Assembly (NCBI GenBank): GCA_019426215.1
Contig: CM033401.1
Coordinates: forward strand, 17,241,134-17,305,133
Origin: Buddleja alternifolia
Lineage: Eukaryota; Streptophyta; Magnoliopsida; Lamiales; Scrophulariaceae
Length of the DNA: 64,000 bases
Reading direction: 5' to 3'
This document shows positions 1-11,156 of this stretch, one piece after another. The notes under the pieces were generated by a model. It was not told where the DNA came from and did not search any database. It was given only the letters and a program-made list of their open reading frames with translations. Position 1 is the first letter of the stretch; every line of letters begins with the position of its first letter. A program made the translations under genes and the position numbers.

Positions 1-2895
1 ACTCAGGAAGTTGCTACAGCCATTGATGATGATCTCCCATACACTGTGGGTAAATCAGCCGCTAGGCATTGGGTGGTGCTAGACAAGGATATAGACCACG
101 CCGCTCTCGCTCCTCCGACTTTACTCATTAAAGACTTTGTTCTGCGTGAGGATTATGAAGAACGCTATGTATATGCTGAATATTGTATTCAAGAGGCCAT
201 TGAGTATGACGCCCGGTTCTCTCGGATTATGTTTGATCAAGAATTGACAGATGCTCTGAAAGAAGAGCTTATCCGAATTGCCTTCGAGGATCCAGCGCCT
301 CTCCCAAAAAAGTTAAAGAAGACTAAAACGTCTAAGTCTTCTAAGTCCAAGTCTTCTTCAAGTACTGCAGAAGAGGAAGTCCCTAAAAAGACTTTGGCTG
401 ATCAACTTGCTGAGATTGCCACCTCTAAGCCAAAGAAAAAGAAAGTTCCTAAGCCAGTTCAAAGGACTTTGGCCGAGATTGATTCTGCATACTTCAGAGT
501 TCATCTGCACAGTGAGCCAAAAGCTAGGCCACCGAGGAATGAGATGCTCAATTTCTATGATAATTATTCTCCAATTTCTCTGAGTCCAAGTGAGGAGACG
601 CTTGACAAGCTAGGCTATTCTCATTTCCATGAGAGAGTCGCTCATTACTCCAACCTTGAGACTGCGCAGCCTCTCCGTTTGTGGAAAACTAAAGGAATCG
701 CCAATCCTGGTAAACCAGCGGATCTCAAATAGATGATCTCTTGTGAAGCGCAGCGTAACTTTGAACGAGTTTGGCATGGAGATTACAGCGCATATCTCCA
801 GTGTTTCCTTTCCTTGAAGAGCATTCAGGATCGCGGCATAAGAGCTATCCTAGCTGCCGGATCTGAGTGGCTACTTAAAGAAGCAGAATGGGTTGAAGTT
901 TATGCCTCTAAGCGCCATATAATTGAAGAAATGGTTTCCAACCCACTACTTTTCAATCAAGCAATTCATGATAAACACAAACAGTTTGCCCGTTATTATC
1001 TTGATTCCAGGATTTAGCGACTCGGACCAACTCAATCTTTGCCATCTATTCATCGTCCGGTTGAGGAATCTCTTCGCCAAGCGCTTGCTGAACTCAGTCA
1101 ATCCAATCTTGCTCCCAACAGTAGTAGAGCTCCAAGTGGCGATTCTTCAAGCGCCAGTGTGGAAGTCGACAATGAACAGCGTTTTGAGTTTCTTTTCAAT
1201 CGCATGAAACTCAGAGACCCTATGCAAGTCTTCAACCACATCTTTACGAAAAATGTTGTAATAACAAATAGGGCGAGCGTCAATGAGTTCTCCAGATTTA
1301 TCTTTCTGGAATCTTATCCCCAGGAGCTAAGGGTTCATTACCAGTGGGTAATTGATTTGTTAGAAGGGCACTGCAGCCCAGCGTTTGCTCAAGCTGAACT
1401 GCCATACTTAGAAGATTATTGCAAGCATTACATCTCAAATCTTCAAGTATTTCCACAAGATAGGCTATTGTACTTCAGCAAGGAGCAAATCGAGGACTCT
1501 CTTTTCTTCATTCCAGGGTCCAGCGCCAGGTTAACTCCAGTACACCCTATAAATGCAATCGGTCCTATGTGGGTAGCTGCTTGAGAAAGTCCCCTCTCAA
1601 TATTCAAGCAAGAACTCTTCAAGCTATCAATCATTTCAGAAAACATTCCATAGACCCAGATAATGCCGTCAACAGGGATGACTCCTGCAGAGATCATTCC
1701 AGTTTCTCCAACTCTTTTGTCGTTGCAGTGGCTTTCAAATTTTTTCCATATCTATTCTTCAGCATCGCGACTTTCAAATTCTGCTTTTGAGTTTCAAGAT
1801 GTTCGTGTTCCTTTTGTCCGTCAAGCGCCATCTGATGATGACATGGAGATAATTTTTCAAGAAGAAGCCCCTGCTAGCGCCCCTGCTCCAGTTATTGTTG
1901 AATATCTTCTAGCGCTGAGGCCAACGGAGATGATGCCATCATGGACATTGCAGAAGTCCATGCTCCAGATGTTGCTCTTCAAGAATAGGAACCAGTTGAT
2001 TCTGAGGAACCTCTCATTCGAGATCCAGCGCGTGGAAAAGCGGTTGCTTCCAAAGAACCGTTGCCCCTTCAGGCACATTCCTTAAGTGATAGTTCAGATA
2101 GCGATGATGATCCAGATGCTCATGACTTCAAGAAAGCGGTTAAGAACTCTCTCATTGATATCAAGGGATCATGTTCTCGCTTGGAAGATCATAGTACTTG
2201 GATTCTATATCAAGTCGAAAGAACTCGACTTAATGATATACGAAATGGGGCCAACCAAAATGCAGATGCTGAACATCACTCTCTTTCCAACTCTGCAGCT
2301 GAAAGTATTGCTGCTCAAGTAGCTCTTTTAATAGATGAAGTCAAGCTCCTACGCCGAGATTTATCTGAGATTCGTTCATCTCAACCTCTTAATGCTGATG
2401 TCAAGAAGGGGAAAAAGGGTAAAGGCCCGTCCAAGAGCATGGCTAGCTCTGAAGACAAGCGCTGGGAAGACCTTCAAAGTGCGATTTATTCAATCCAGCA
2501 GGCTATTCTTAAGATGCAAACCTCGTTTCTATAGAGGTTACCCAATTCCTGATCTCTCTGTTAAGCTGCTTGAAGAGTTACGAATTCCTCCGTTTGCTGT
2601 TTATGTGCCTCTTTATGTCTATCCTGATAGAGCTCCAGTCACAAGAACTTACAAAATTTTTGAAGAACTATTGTGTGATCTTGTAGTTGACAATTCTGTT
2701 TGGCACAAGCGCCTTCATAGATTTGAGGAGTTGGCCGATAGAACGAAAAATGTACAATATGCCAACAGTACTCATATGAAGATGAGGGAAGCAAACGATA
2801 GGTTGTGGAAGTTAGTCGAGATGCTCTGCAAACAAGAGCAAAGGAAACAAGATCAAAAGAAATCGCAAACTTCTTCATCAAAGAGAAAGCGCTAG
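1..2895 (+). pseudogene. Decayed internal reading frame of an LTR retrotransposon, uncharacterised plant transposon protein
   Basis: The frame is already open at the window edge, so the 5' end is missing. It runs in one frame to about 1584, interrupted by TAG at 730-732, TAG at 1015-1017 and TGA at 1582-1584. Similar coding continues in shifted frames at about 1663..2085, 2061..2534 and 2526..2895. The product is hydrophilic, with Lys/Ser-rich stretches (about codons 85-140), a Leu/Glu-rich helical, possibly coiled-coil segment (translated from about 2290-2370) and a basic tail ending SSSKRKR. No zinc knuckle, protease, integrase or reverse transcriptase motif is visible. Its position directly before a purine tract and 3' LTR (3144..4580) makes it element-encoded. 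I recall similar long hypothetical proteins in Lamiales genomes, but the function is unknown to me. Confidence 0.6.
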
Positions 2896-3130
2896 AGTGT
2901 TATTGTTTTATCTTTTAAGCGCTTTTATGTTTTTTTTAATGAATGTTTCCTTTTAACTCATTGTACTTAATGATATATTCTATGAATGAATGAGTTTGCT
3001 GAAACATCTCGTTTCTTGCTATATGTACTAACTTATAGCTAACCTCTAATTTTTAAATGCTAACTTTATATTATCTTTGGTGATTTTCTAGCTCTTGGAC
3101 TATAAAAGAGTTAAGGTCTTGACTTCATCT

Positions 3131-3143
3131 TAAAGGGGGAAAT
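3131..3143 (+). other. Polypurine tract of the first LTR element
   Basis: A purine run (TAAAGGGGGAAAT) lies directly before the LTR start. This is where plus-strand DNA synthesis would be primed, and it shows that the LTR to its right is the 3' LTR of a plus-oriented element. Confidence 0.7.
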
Positions 3144-4580
3144 TATTAGGAAATTTCATGTTAGATGTTTTGTTGATGACAAGATAAGTTTTATGTTAGA
3201 CGCCAAAGATATGTAAGTTTATCTTTATTAGAATATGTATAAGCGTTTAAAGTTATCGAGTTGTAATTTGTAGTATAAGGCTTTTTATCTTTATAGTTTT
3301 AGACTCATATCTAGCGCTTGAGCTATGATAGAATTCTAGGTGAGTCTATCAAAGTGAAATCAAAGATCAGCGTCTGAAGACTTTGAAGATAAAGGATTCG
3401 TTAAACGACTGTCAAGTGCCTAAGAATCATTCAAGGTGATCATGCCACAAGTGCCTCTCGTCACCTGAATTAAATCCGAAGTCAATAAGATCTTAAATTC
3501 AACTTTCAACGGACATTTAATTCCAACGGGAATTAAACTCAAATACATTAAATGCTTGATAAGAGCATTAAATGTGATAAGTACTATTGACGCACGGATA
3601 AGCCTTCCTCATTGGCTGTCAACTTAAAGTAGGTCTACCCCAACTCTGTGCAGCAGAATTTTTGGAGATGTTAGAAAAAGACTAAGCCACGCTCCTCGTG
3701 TTTAACACGCTCCAGCTTGTGTCCAACGGACAAATCCCGAGAAAAGTCTATAAATAGAAACTCACAGCTCAACCCTAAACACCGAGAATTATTATCAAAA
3801 ATTTTGATATATACTTACGCTGTTGAAATCTATATTCATCCCTAAAAGCTCAAAACCTCCATAGCCAATATTTCTTTGAGCTTAAACATCTCTACAGCCA
3901 AACCAATATCTCTTATCTCTTCATAGAAGAATTATCATTTTCTAAAGAGATATTCCAAAAGAGTTTGAACTTTTCAAATCAAATAAACCTTGATAAAACC
4001 CATCAACCTCTTCAGTCTTTGTGACGAAGTTGTTGAAAACAAAGTAGTATTTCTGTGTGAGAGAAGATTATCAAAAGCAGATCTTAGCCGAGTTGAAATC
4101 TTTGTGATCAAAAAACTCGAGATCAAGTCTTCACCATTTGCTATTGTGTTGAAGCTATCTTGGTGAAGTTTCGTAATTCATTTTAGTGAATTCCTCTTGT
4201 GAGGAAAGGAGTAGAAGGACGTAGCTGGGATTACACAAACCCAGTGAACCTTACAATTCTCGTGTCTTATTTAATTACTGTTTTATTGCTTTATTTATTA
4301 CTATCTTCATACATTATCATAAAGCATACTTTATTAAATCTCTAAGAGCAACTAAATATTTTCTAAGTGCCTAATTTTTCACACTAAGAGATTTGTACAA
4401 ATCTTCCACTGTGCTAACCCTGATATAAGTGCTGAGCGCCTGATCCATCTTGATCAAGTACTCAAAACTATTATCTAAGTTACCTTTCTAAAAACAAATC
4501 TTAAAATTCGAAAAGAATTTCAGGGTCTATTCAACCCCCTTCCCCTTCTAGACCCTTTTATATGTCACTTAGGACCAACA
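3144..4580 (+). repeat. 3' LTR of LTR family A (first of three copies)
   Basis: It begins TATTAGGAAATTTC (TGTTAGG in the reverse copy) and ends GGACCAACA. Closely similar sequence occurs at 53194..54741 (same strand) and 62314..63821 (opposite strand), which fixes the borders. A TATA box (TATAAATA) lies at 3749..3756. Just before the right end is a C-rich run followed by CTTCTAGACCCTTTTATATG, shared by all copies. The 5' LTR is outside the window, so the target duplication cannot be checked. Confidence 0.85.
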
Positions 4581-4975
4581 AATAGCATTAATGTAAAAAA
4601 GAGTGATCAAACCAAGTGAAGAACTCAAGAGTGAGACCAATTACATTCAAAAGAATACTCATAATTCTTGATCATCTGTTGATAGTATTTCTAGCAATTT
4701 GGTTAATGTTGAAGACTATTTATGGAACTTGAAGCAAGACAAAAAAAAACTTATATGTTTCTTGACTCATTCATATTCTTGAGAACCATTCATATGAATA
4801 TAATTTGAATAAACTTATTTACTATTAATTTCAAATTCATGCACATTCATTTGATAACATTTAATAATAATATAATTATTTTTAATTGGAGGATGATATT
4901 AATTTATTACCATAAGGTTATTTTAGTTTTAACAAAAAAGTAAAGAAATGTAAATCATCTCATATCATTCATACT
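4581..4975. other. AT-rich intergenic stretch
   Basis: About 400 bp of low-GC sequence between the LTR and the next MITE. I see no reading frame, repeat or RNA gene here. Confidence 0.5.
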
Positions 4976-4984
4976 TTTAAAATA

Positions 4985-5377
4985 GAGATAATAGCAGACA
5001 CCCCCCTCAGTTATGGGGTGATGTGCACTTTGCCCCTCAACTTATTGAAATGTGCGATTTACCCTTCACTTATCAAAAATGTGCACTTCACTCCTTCAGG
5101 CAGCTCGGGTAAATTCAGGCACTTCACTTATCATAAAAATTGGACTTTTGCTCCCTGACTTATGTGTTTTTGTAGCACTTTACCCCCTGACTTATGTGTT
5201 TTTGTAGCACTTTGCCCCCTGACTTATGTTTTTGGTAGCACTTTGCCCCTACTCGAGCTGCCCGAGGGAGTGAAGTGCATATTTTTGATAAGTGAGGGGG
5301 TAAATCGCACATTTCAATAAGTTGGGGGGCAAAGTGCACATCACCCCATAACTGAGGGGGGTGTCTGCTATTATCCC
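4985..5377. mobile_element. Mutator-type MITE with long terminal inverted repeats
   Basis: The left arm (GAGATAATAGCAGACACCCC...) is matched by its reverse complement at the right end (...GGGGTGTCTGCTATTATCCC), with inverted homology over more than 100 bp per arm. Identical 9-bp flanks TTTAAAATA lie at 4976..4984 and 5378..5386, as expected for Mutator-like insertion. The core repeats a short motif (GACTTATGTGTTTTTGTAGC) about three times. There is no coding capacity. Confidence 0.9.
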
Positions 5378-5386
5378 TTTAAAATA

Positions 5387-5751
5387 ATTTATATTTAGAT
5401 AGATTAGATTTAGATTAGATAACAAAACTAAATATTATTTTAGTTATATAATAATCAATAAAGAAATGACACATTTTCCAGATAGATATGCAAACATGCT
5501 ATTGGAAATTAAAGTCCTCTTAATCACACTACTCACAATGAATTCAAAAACAACTTTTACAATTCGATAACAAATAAAAATTGATAGAATAAATTTACTA
5601 TATTGAAGTCGTTGTAGGAGGACAATGAAAAACTAAAACTCCAAACGAACAATATGCGTCACCAATCCCAATTTCTCCACTCTTGAAAAAAGTTACATTT
5701 AAATGAATTATCTTTAATGCAACACTATCGAAGGAATCTCTTGTAAGGAAT
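5387..5751. other. AT-rich intergenic stretch
   Basis: Simple AT-rich DNA with a short TTTAGATTAGAT run near 5395. No gene seen. Confidence 0.4.
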
Positions 5752-5759
5752 CATGCATG

Positions 5760-6427
5760 TAGGGATGGCAACGGGCAGGGATGAAGCAGGTATTGCAGGA
5801 CTCAGGACCCGCCCCGTTAAGGATTTTTCATACCCGGAAAAGGTCATTACCCACCCCGCCTCGGACTCGACGGGTACCTAGCAAGTCTGGGTCCTACCCG
5901 TTAGACCCGGCCGAAATCTATTTTTTGACATATTTTCATCTATCTTATTCTCATAAACGCATTCAAAACATATAAAATAAGTAAATAACATCAAATTGAT
6001 GATTCAACGTAAACAAATCCACTACAAGTCATTCGATACTTAAATGCAAAAACAAATAATTCAAAACGACTAAACAAATACAAAGTTCAAAAAAATTAGA
6101 TATATAATGATTGAGGGTTTGTTGCTGAAGGGTAAAATGATTGAAAGCATTTTTTTGATATAATTTATAAAAACTAATAAATATTAATAATAATTGGATA
6201 TATAAAATTGAAAAATAATATTTTGTTAATAAATCGGGGTGGGTCCGGGTTCAGGTCCTGGTCCGGGGCGGCTATCAACTAGACTCGTTACCCGCCCCGG
6301 ACCAGACTGGGTCTTGAATTTCGATACCCGGCCTCGGACCCGACCTCATTTTTTTGGACTCATACCCGACCAATAGGAGCGAATCCGGGGCGGGTACTCG
6401 TTAGATCCGGCCCCATTGTCATCCCTA
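5760..6427. mobile_element. hAT-type non-autonomous element
   Basis: The ends are TAGGGATGGCAA and its near reverse complement TTGTCATCCCTA. An exact 8-bp duplication CATGCATG flanks it at 5752..5759 and 6428..6435. Sub-terminal regions are rich in repeated GGGTACC/CCCGCCCCG/GGGTCC motifs in both orientations, as in other hAT-derived elements. The centre is AT-rich and non-coding. The terminal motif is close to that of the giant element at 24357. Confidence 0.9.
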
Positions 6428-6435
6428 CATGCATG

Positions 6436-8400
6436 TCTAGGTGAACTTTTGTTTGATCTTTCTCAAGATCAAAATAGAGCCTCTACCGTAGCCTTGAAGG
6501 AGAATACATAACAAAAGTTGCAGCCGAGCTCCTCTCGGATTCAAACAAGTGATGAAATTCTTAGTGCCACTACGACTGCGATGAAATTGTTTGTAGTTCA
6601 ATTTATAAACTAATTCTAAGTACAACATAGTTTTCAAATTTAACATTTGTGTGCTAATAGGGTTGTTAAATACTATATTTATAAACTAATTCCTAGATAC
6701 CATAGAAGTTATAAAGTTGGACATTTATTGTGTGTTAAATCTATACTATACTAAAAATGTAAAATGGTTGTGAATGCCATAGACCTTTCAAGTTCTGGTA
6801 AAGACGTAGAGCGACAAGCACTTGGTGTACTGATTGAAGAGCCATAAAAAAATGCATTTCAAAAGTCTTCATTTGCTACCGAATGAATAGTCATAAAAAA
6901 ACTGCAGTTAAGAGTAGATGGTGTAGCTAACGGCTATTCAATAAATATTGCTTAATTTTGGAGGAGAAATGTAGGTATTACTTTTAATTTTGATATTCTA
7001 AAGGTAACTTAGTCAAGTCACAATTGGAAGAAACACCCCGTGAGATTCACACTTTTAGTATAGTATAAAGTCTAGATATAGATACTAGATAGTATAGAAA
7101 TGGGCAAGGTATTAAATCTCGATATCAGTGTCGATATCGGGGTAGTAAATTTACGAAAATTTTGATTAAAATTTTGGAGATATTCAAAATTTCGGTTTCG
7201 ATTTTAAAAAAATCATGGAAATTTATAGAAATATTTGAAAATTTATAATGAAATTTTGTGTAACTGTAAATATCATAATTATGCATTTTTTTACATTAAT
7301 AATATTTCATGTATAACATATGCTTAATGAATCTTGTTGAATAGAATGACTAAAACCTGTTGTGAAAAATATAAATTAATGGTAGTAAAATAATATTCAA
7401 ATATCATAATAATTTTATTAAAATAAAATGTACCACAATTTTAGTAAAAATGATTATTCAAAACCACATCAAGCGTCTAAGAGGATTTTTATGAGATCTT
7501 ATTTAAATAATTCTTGTGTTCAGACTTGGATTTTTATTAACTTATTGTCTAATATCACTTTCAGATTCGTATTTAGATTTATTGTTTATTGGTTTACATA
7601 AGTGGTCGTCTATCATCTTTTTAAAAAAATATGAATGATCATTTCCCCCTAATTTTTAACTATAAAAAAATTTAAAAAAAATATATATATATTTTTAAAT
7701 TTCCGGAAATTTCGTATTTCGATGAAAATTTTCTGGAAATTTCAAGTTTCGATCAAAATTTCAATAGATATTTAGCAGATATTATATAAAATTTCGGGTT
7801 TCGACAATAATTCGAAAAATTTCGGATTTCGGTCAAAATTTAGAAAAACATTCTGCAAAATTTGATCGAAAGTTCGATTTCACTTCGGGACCCCCCGAAA
7901 CTTGAAATTTAAGTCGAAATTTCGACATTTCGGGCGAAATTTAAGAACATGTAAATGGGACCAAAGTTGAACGGAAATGCTTTCATCTTATAAGATTAAC
8001 TTTGTAAGTATGCAAACAGCACTAAAATTGCAACTAGCTTGAACCAATATTACAATTTTCCTATATAATTTCGTTTGGCCAACCAACAAAACGTAAGTCT
8101 GTTCCAAATATCCAAGAACTAGAGGGAAGCTGCAAAACCCGCGGATAGAAATGACTTTGAAACTTGTCTTTAACTATCATACACGACTACATATTATATG
8201 AGAGTCTAGATGAAAATGCAAGGATTGTCCTCTTGTAGAGAACCAGATCAAACACAATTCCGTAAGAAAGTACTTGACGAGCCTGAGTTGCAACTTTCTA
8301 ACAAAAATATTGCATATTTGAAAGTGAATCAGCAGAAATGAGCAGATAGCAAGAGGAGAAGAACCATAGCCAGCCTTCCTACCCATTTTTCTACTTCAAC
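6436..8400. other. Intergenic region with probable decayed MITEs
   Basis: No gene is visible. An inverted pair TATACTATACTAAAA / TTTTAGTATAGTATA at about 6752 and 7048 marks a roughly 310-bp candidate MITE without a clear target duplication. From about 7140 to 7950 the DNA is dominated by short AAATTTCG / CGAAATTT motifs in both orientations, suggesting another decayed inverted-repeat element. 8040..8400 is single-copy-looking sequence downstream of F-box gene 1. Confidence 0.4.
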
Positions 8401-8415
8401 ACCTTACTTGAACTT

Positions 8416-8687
8416 TTTGTGTTTTTTTTTGGGAAATCTTAAGGTAAATCTCCGACAGTCATCTAACAGAGCAAACCTGCCCATATGCAATAGCCCGCAA
8501 ACCACGTATAGGGATAATCCGCCCTAAGTTACCCATAGGTGACGGACTCAATAAGCGCAGAGGCCCCTAGGGGAGGATGTAGGAGTAATACCCCCTCCCC
8601 TTCTCCTGGGTTTCGAACCGGGGTGAAAACCGGGGTGAGTTTTCACGGCCAATGCCTTGTGGACCACTGGACCGCACCCCTTTGCTT
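8416..8687 (-). mobile_element. tRNA-derived SINE
   Basis: Read on the minus strand, it starts in a tRNA-like head with an A-box-like stretch (TCCAGTGGTCCACAAGG, about 8655..8671) and a B box (GGTTCGAAACC, about 8609..8619). It continues in a GC-richer body and ends in an A-rich tail (plus-strand T run at 8422..8430). A 15-bp target duplication with one mismatch flanks it: ACCTTACTTGAACTT at 8401..8415 and ACCTTACTTGGACTT at 8688..8702. Size, internal RNA polymerase III promoter and duplication length all fit a SINE. Confidence 0.88.
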
Positions 8688-8702
8688 ACCTTACTTGGAC
8701 TT

Positions 8703-9920
8703 AAAAGCTTTAAATTTAAACTAAAACCATATTTGGATTTCAATTACCTCTAATACTCAAGAAAATGAAATACATATAAATAAGTTCATTAATTAAGATT
8801 AAGACCATTCATAACCACCATAACTACAATCTTGCAAAGTTAAGGTCATAATACAGTAGCATACGACAGATAACTGTCTTTACAAATCGACCTACATATT
8901 TATCCATGCAAAAGGAGCGAAGAGAGGCTGAATTGACAAAAAAAAATGTATTTGAAGTCTTCTTTGATGCACCAAAAACAATTGTAGACCAAAGTACTAA
9001 CAGTCCTCGCATTCACTAGAATAACTTGAATTTGATCTATCTCCAGCCTATGTGATTGTCATATCGAGTTTCAACCTGCGACCACAAAAGCATACTCAGG
9101 TCATCTTAAACACAAAAAGATTTTCACACTTCATTAATTCTCCCCTCTTCCATACCAAAGCCAGGTCACACTATATTGGAAAAATTATCAGATTGTTCTT
9201 TCTGCTATGGTCTTCCATGAAACACTAGCAATATAAACCTTGTAGATTGAGACTTTATTGAACCAATATCCATAAAAATTATGAGCAGCAGCCAAACAAG
9301 TGAAGCACTAATAACATCCGACTGATATTTTTGAGGTTCTTAAAGTCTCATCCCTATCAAAGAAGCACAAAATAAATTCACCTCCTTTTGAACCGTAAGT
9401 ACACGACTAATAAGGATCATACTATGCCAACATCAATTTGGTTTAATCTCTTACAATATCATAGGATGACAAGGGCGGCAAGTTAGGTAGAACATGTCTA
9501 AAAGGGTCATTATTGATAGATCAACACAACTTATTTGGCTACACTGTATACTGCCAAGATTATTACCTCTTCACTGATCACTGTTCATCAATAAATAACT
9601 CTTCAAACAAATTATAAAACTGCAAAGTGGAGAAGGAAATCCAACAACTCATCCATATTCCCCTCATTAACTTAACAAATAAAACTGCTTACGACATAAT
9701 AGTCCTCAAATCTCCTATCATATTTAGTGGACTTAATTTTGAAATATCCACGTTCTCATTCCTATATAATTACTACATATAATCCACCTTTTACATATCG
9801 TTGTGTCTTCCTTTATAGCAAGAATAGGAGGTCTCCCGTGCAATCTGAGAGACAATTAAGTTAAACAGAATTCAATCATCGTTTGAAATCATCAAAAATA
9901 AGAATATAGCAGGAGTTGTT
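8703..9920. other. Region downstream of F-box gene 1
   Basis: No reading frame of note. Sequence complexity is ordinary, and it could include 3' untranslated exons and introns of F-box gene 1. The gene's stop codon overlaps a possible splice donor (AAAAG|GTAAAAC, minus strand). Confidence 0.35.
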
Positions 9921-11069
9921 TTACCTTTTCTTGGCCCTCATTTCCTTCACTCGTCCTGTTCTCTTTGCACCAATACCTTCATCACCGCCAACAATATTTT
10001 CGAGTCGAAAAAGGCTGCCCTGCCAAACTTGACAAGAAAAACTACGAGAGAGGCCATGTATTTGGATCTTCTTTGCAGTATTGCTGTCGGTATCCAACCA
10101 GAAAAAGTCATTATTGTGCTGGACAAGAACATGTCTGTTGCTCTTGGAATAAGTTATAGGTCTGAGGTGCCCCATATAACCAATATCATGCAAATTTGGA
10201 AACGAAAATAACTTGGTCCACGAGATATTTCCTCCATTTTCTTTCATCACCCATCCATCAAAACGCTTTGTCTTGTGCTTGCAACTCACAACCAAGCATC
10301 CACCCAAAACATCCAAGTTCACATCCGAATATGTTCTTTGTTCAGAGCCTACAGACGGCAGGGGCAACTGGCGGTAATCTTCAGTGCTAAAATCAAGCGC
10401 AATTATGCAATCCCATGACATCCAGTACAACACGCCATTCAGATAAATTCCCTGACTCCGCCCACTAACATTAACAGGACAATCATTAATCCACTTCCAT
10501 GAATCATATTTGAGGCTGTAAACCAAAGTTTTGTACACAGAATTTTGACTATGGTACATTCTATCGATTCTAACAACTTTGTAATCATCATCAGCACAAT
10601 CATATCCAAGACCACACGCTTCAAAGCGCAAATCAGGACAATCGTATTCGGGCAACTCATAGAACTCCTGGGTCAACGGGTTCCACAACACCCATATCTT
10701 GTTTACATTAGAGTGGGTAATGAGAATCAGACCATTGCATGATGCTATCGGCAAAGGTGTTAAACGAGGCAAACCAGGTCGGATTAAATTCTTTACTGGT
10801 GTTGCCTCAATCGTTTGATTGCCATAATCAAAGTTAAGGGAGTCCAAAGACAAAGACGAAAGGCGACCACCATTTTCATTTCTGATAAGGAGCTGACCTA
10901 GGCTGGTGGTGGAGGAAGATTGATGATAGGATTTGATGTGGGATTTGATGAAGTCTGGATCGTCGATGATTTGGCGCCATGACTTGCAAACCCCTCTCAC
11001 GAGGAACAGAGACTCGGCGGGAACTCGGCAGAATATATTATGGAACACTTCGGAGGGAATATCAGACAT
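9921..11069 (-). CDS. F-box protein with F-box-associated (FBA) domain, gene 1
   Basis: An intact 382-residue frame. Residues about 1-45 form the F-box (DIPSEVFHNIFCRVPAESL, then RGVCKSWRQIIDDPDFIKSH), which in this family binds SKP1 in an SCF ubiquitin ligase. Residues about 100-330 carry the F-box-associated domain with its usual landmarks: SCNGLILI, WNPLTQEFYELP, GLGYDCADDDYKVVRI, VYSLKYDSWKWI, LNGVLYWMS and IIALDFSTEDYRQLPLP. This domain is thought to select the target protein, which is unknown here. The length is typical of CPR1/CPR30-like proteins. The ATG is the first in frame and directly opens the F-box. A copia element lies 87 bp upstream of the ATG, so normal promoter function is doubtful. 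Paralogue at 48184..49380. Confidence 0.92.
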   Translation of the reverse strand: MSDIPSEVFHNIFCRVPAESLFLVRGVCKSWRQIIDDPDFIKSHIKSYHQSSSTTSLGQLLIRNENGGRLSSLSLDSLNFDYGNQTIEATPVKNLIRPGLPRLTPLPIASCNGLILITHSNVNKIWVLWNPLTQEFYELPEYDCPDLRFEACGLGYDCADDDYKVVRIDRMYHSQNSVYKTLVYSLKYDSWKWINDCPVNVSGRSQGIYLNGVLYWMSWDCIIALDFSTEDYRQLPLPSVGSEQRTYSDVNLDVLGGCLVVSCKHKTKRFDGWVMKENGGNISWTKLFSFPNLHDIGYMGHLRPITYSKSNRHVLVQHNNDFFWLDTDSNTAKKIQIHGLSRSFSCQVWQGSLFRLENIVGGDEGIGAKRTGRVKEMRAKKR

Positions 11070-11156
11070 TTTCTAGGGTATGAGGAATATTTGGGATTTA
11101 GGGTTTCTAGCCGCTTACGTTAGAATGTTTTTCTATAATTCAAATTTAACACTTCG

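Noticed and set aside
5781..5975. 64-codon frame in the 5760 hAT-type element
   Set aside because: It lies in sub-terminal repeats of a non-coding MITE.
7098..7960. Complete MITE covering the AAATTTCG-rich region
   Set aside because: Motifs occur in both orientations, but I could not find matched ends or a target duplication.
8611..8671. Functional tRNA gene
   Set aside because: A- and B-box motifs are present but the cloverleaf is absent, and the flanking 15-bp duplication shows a SINE.
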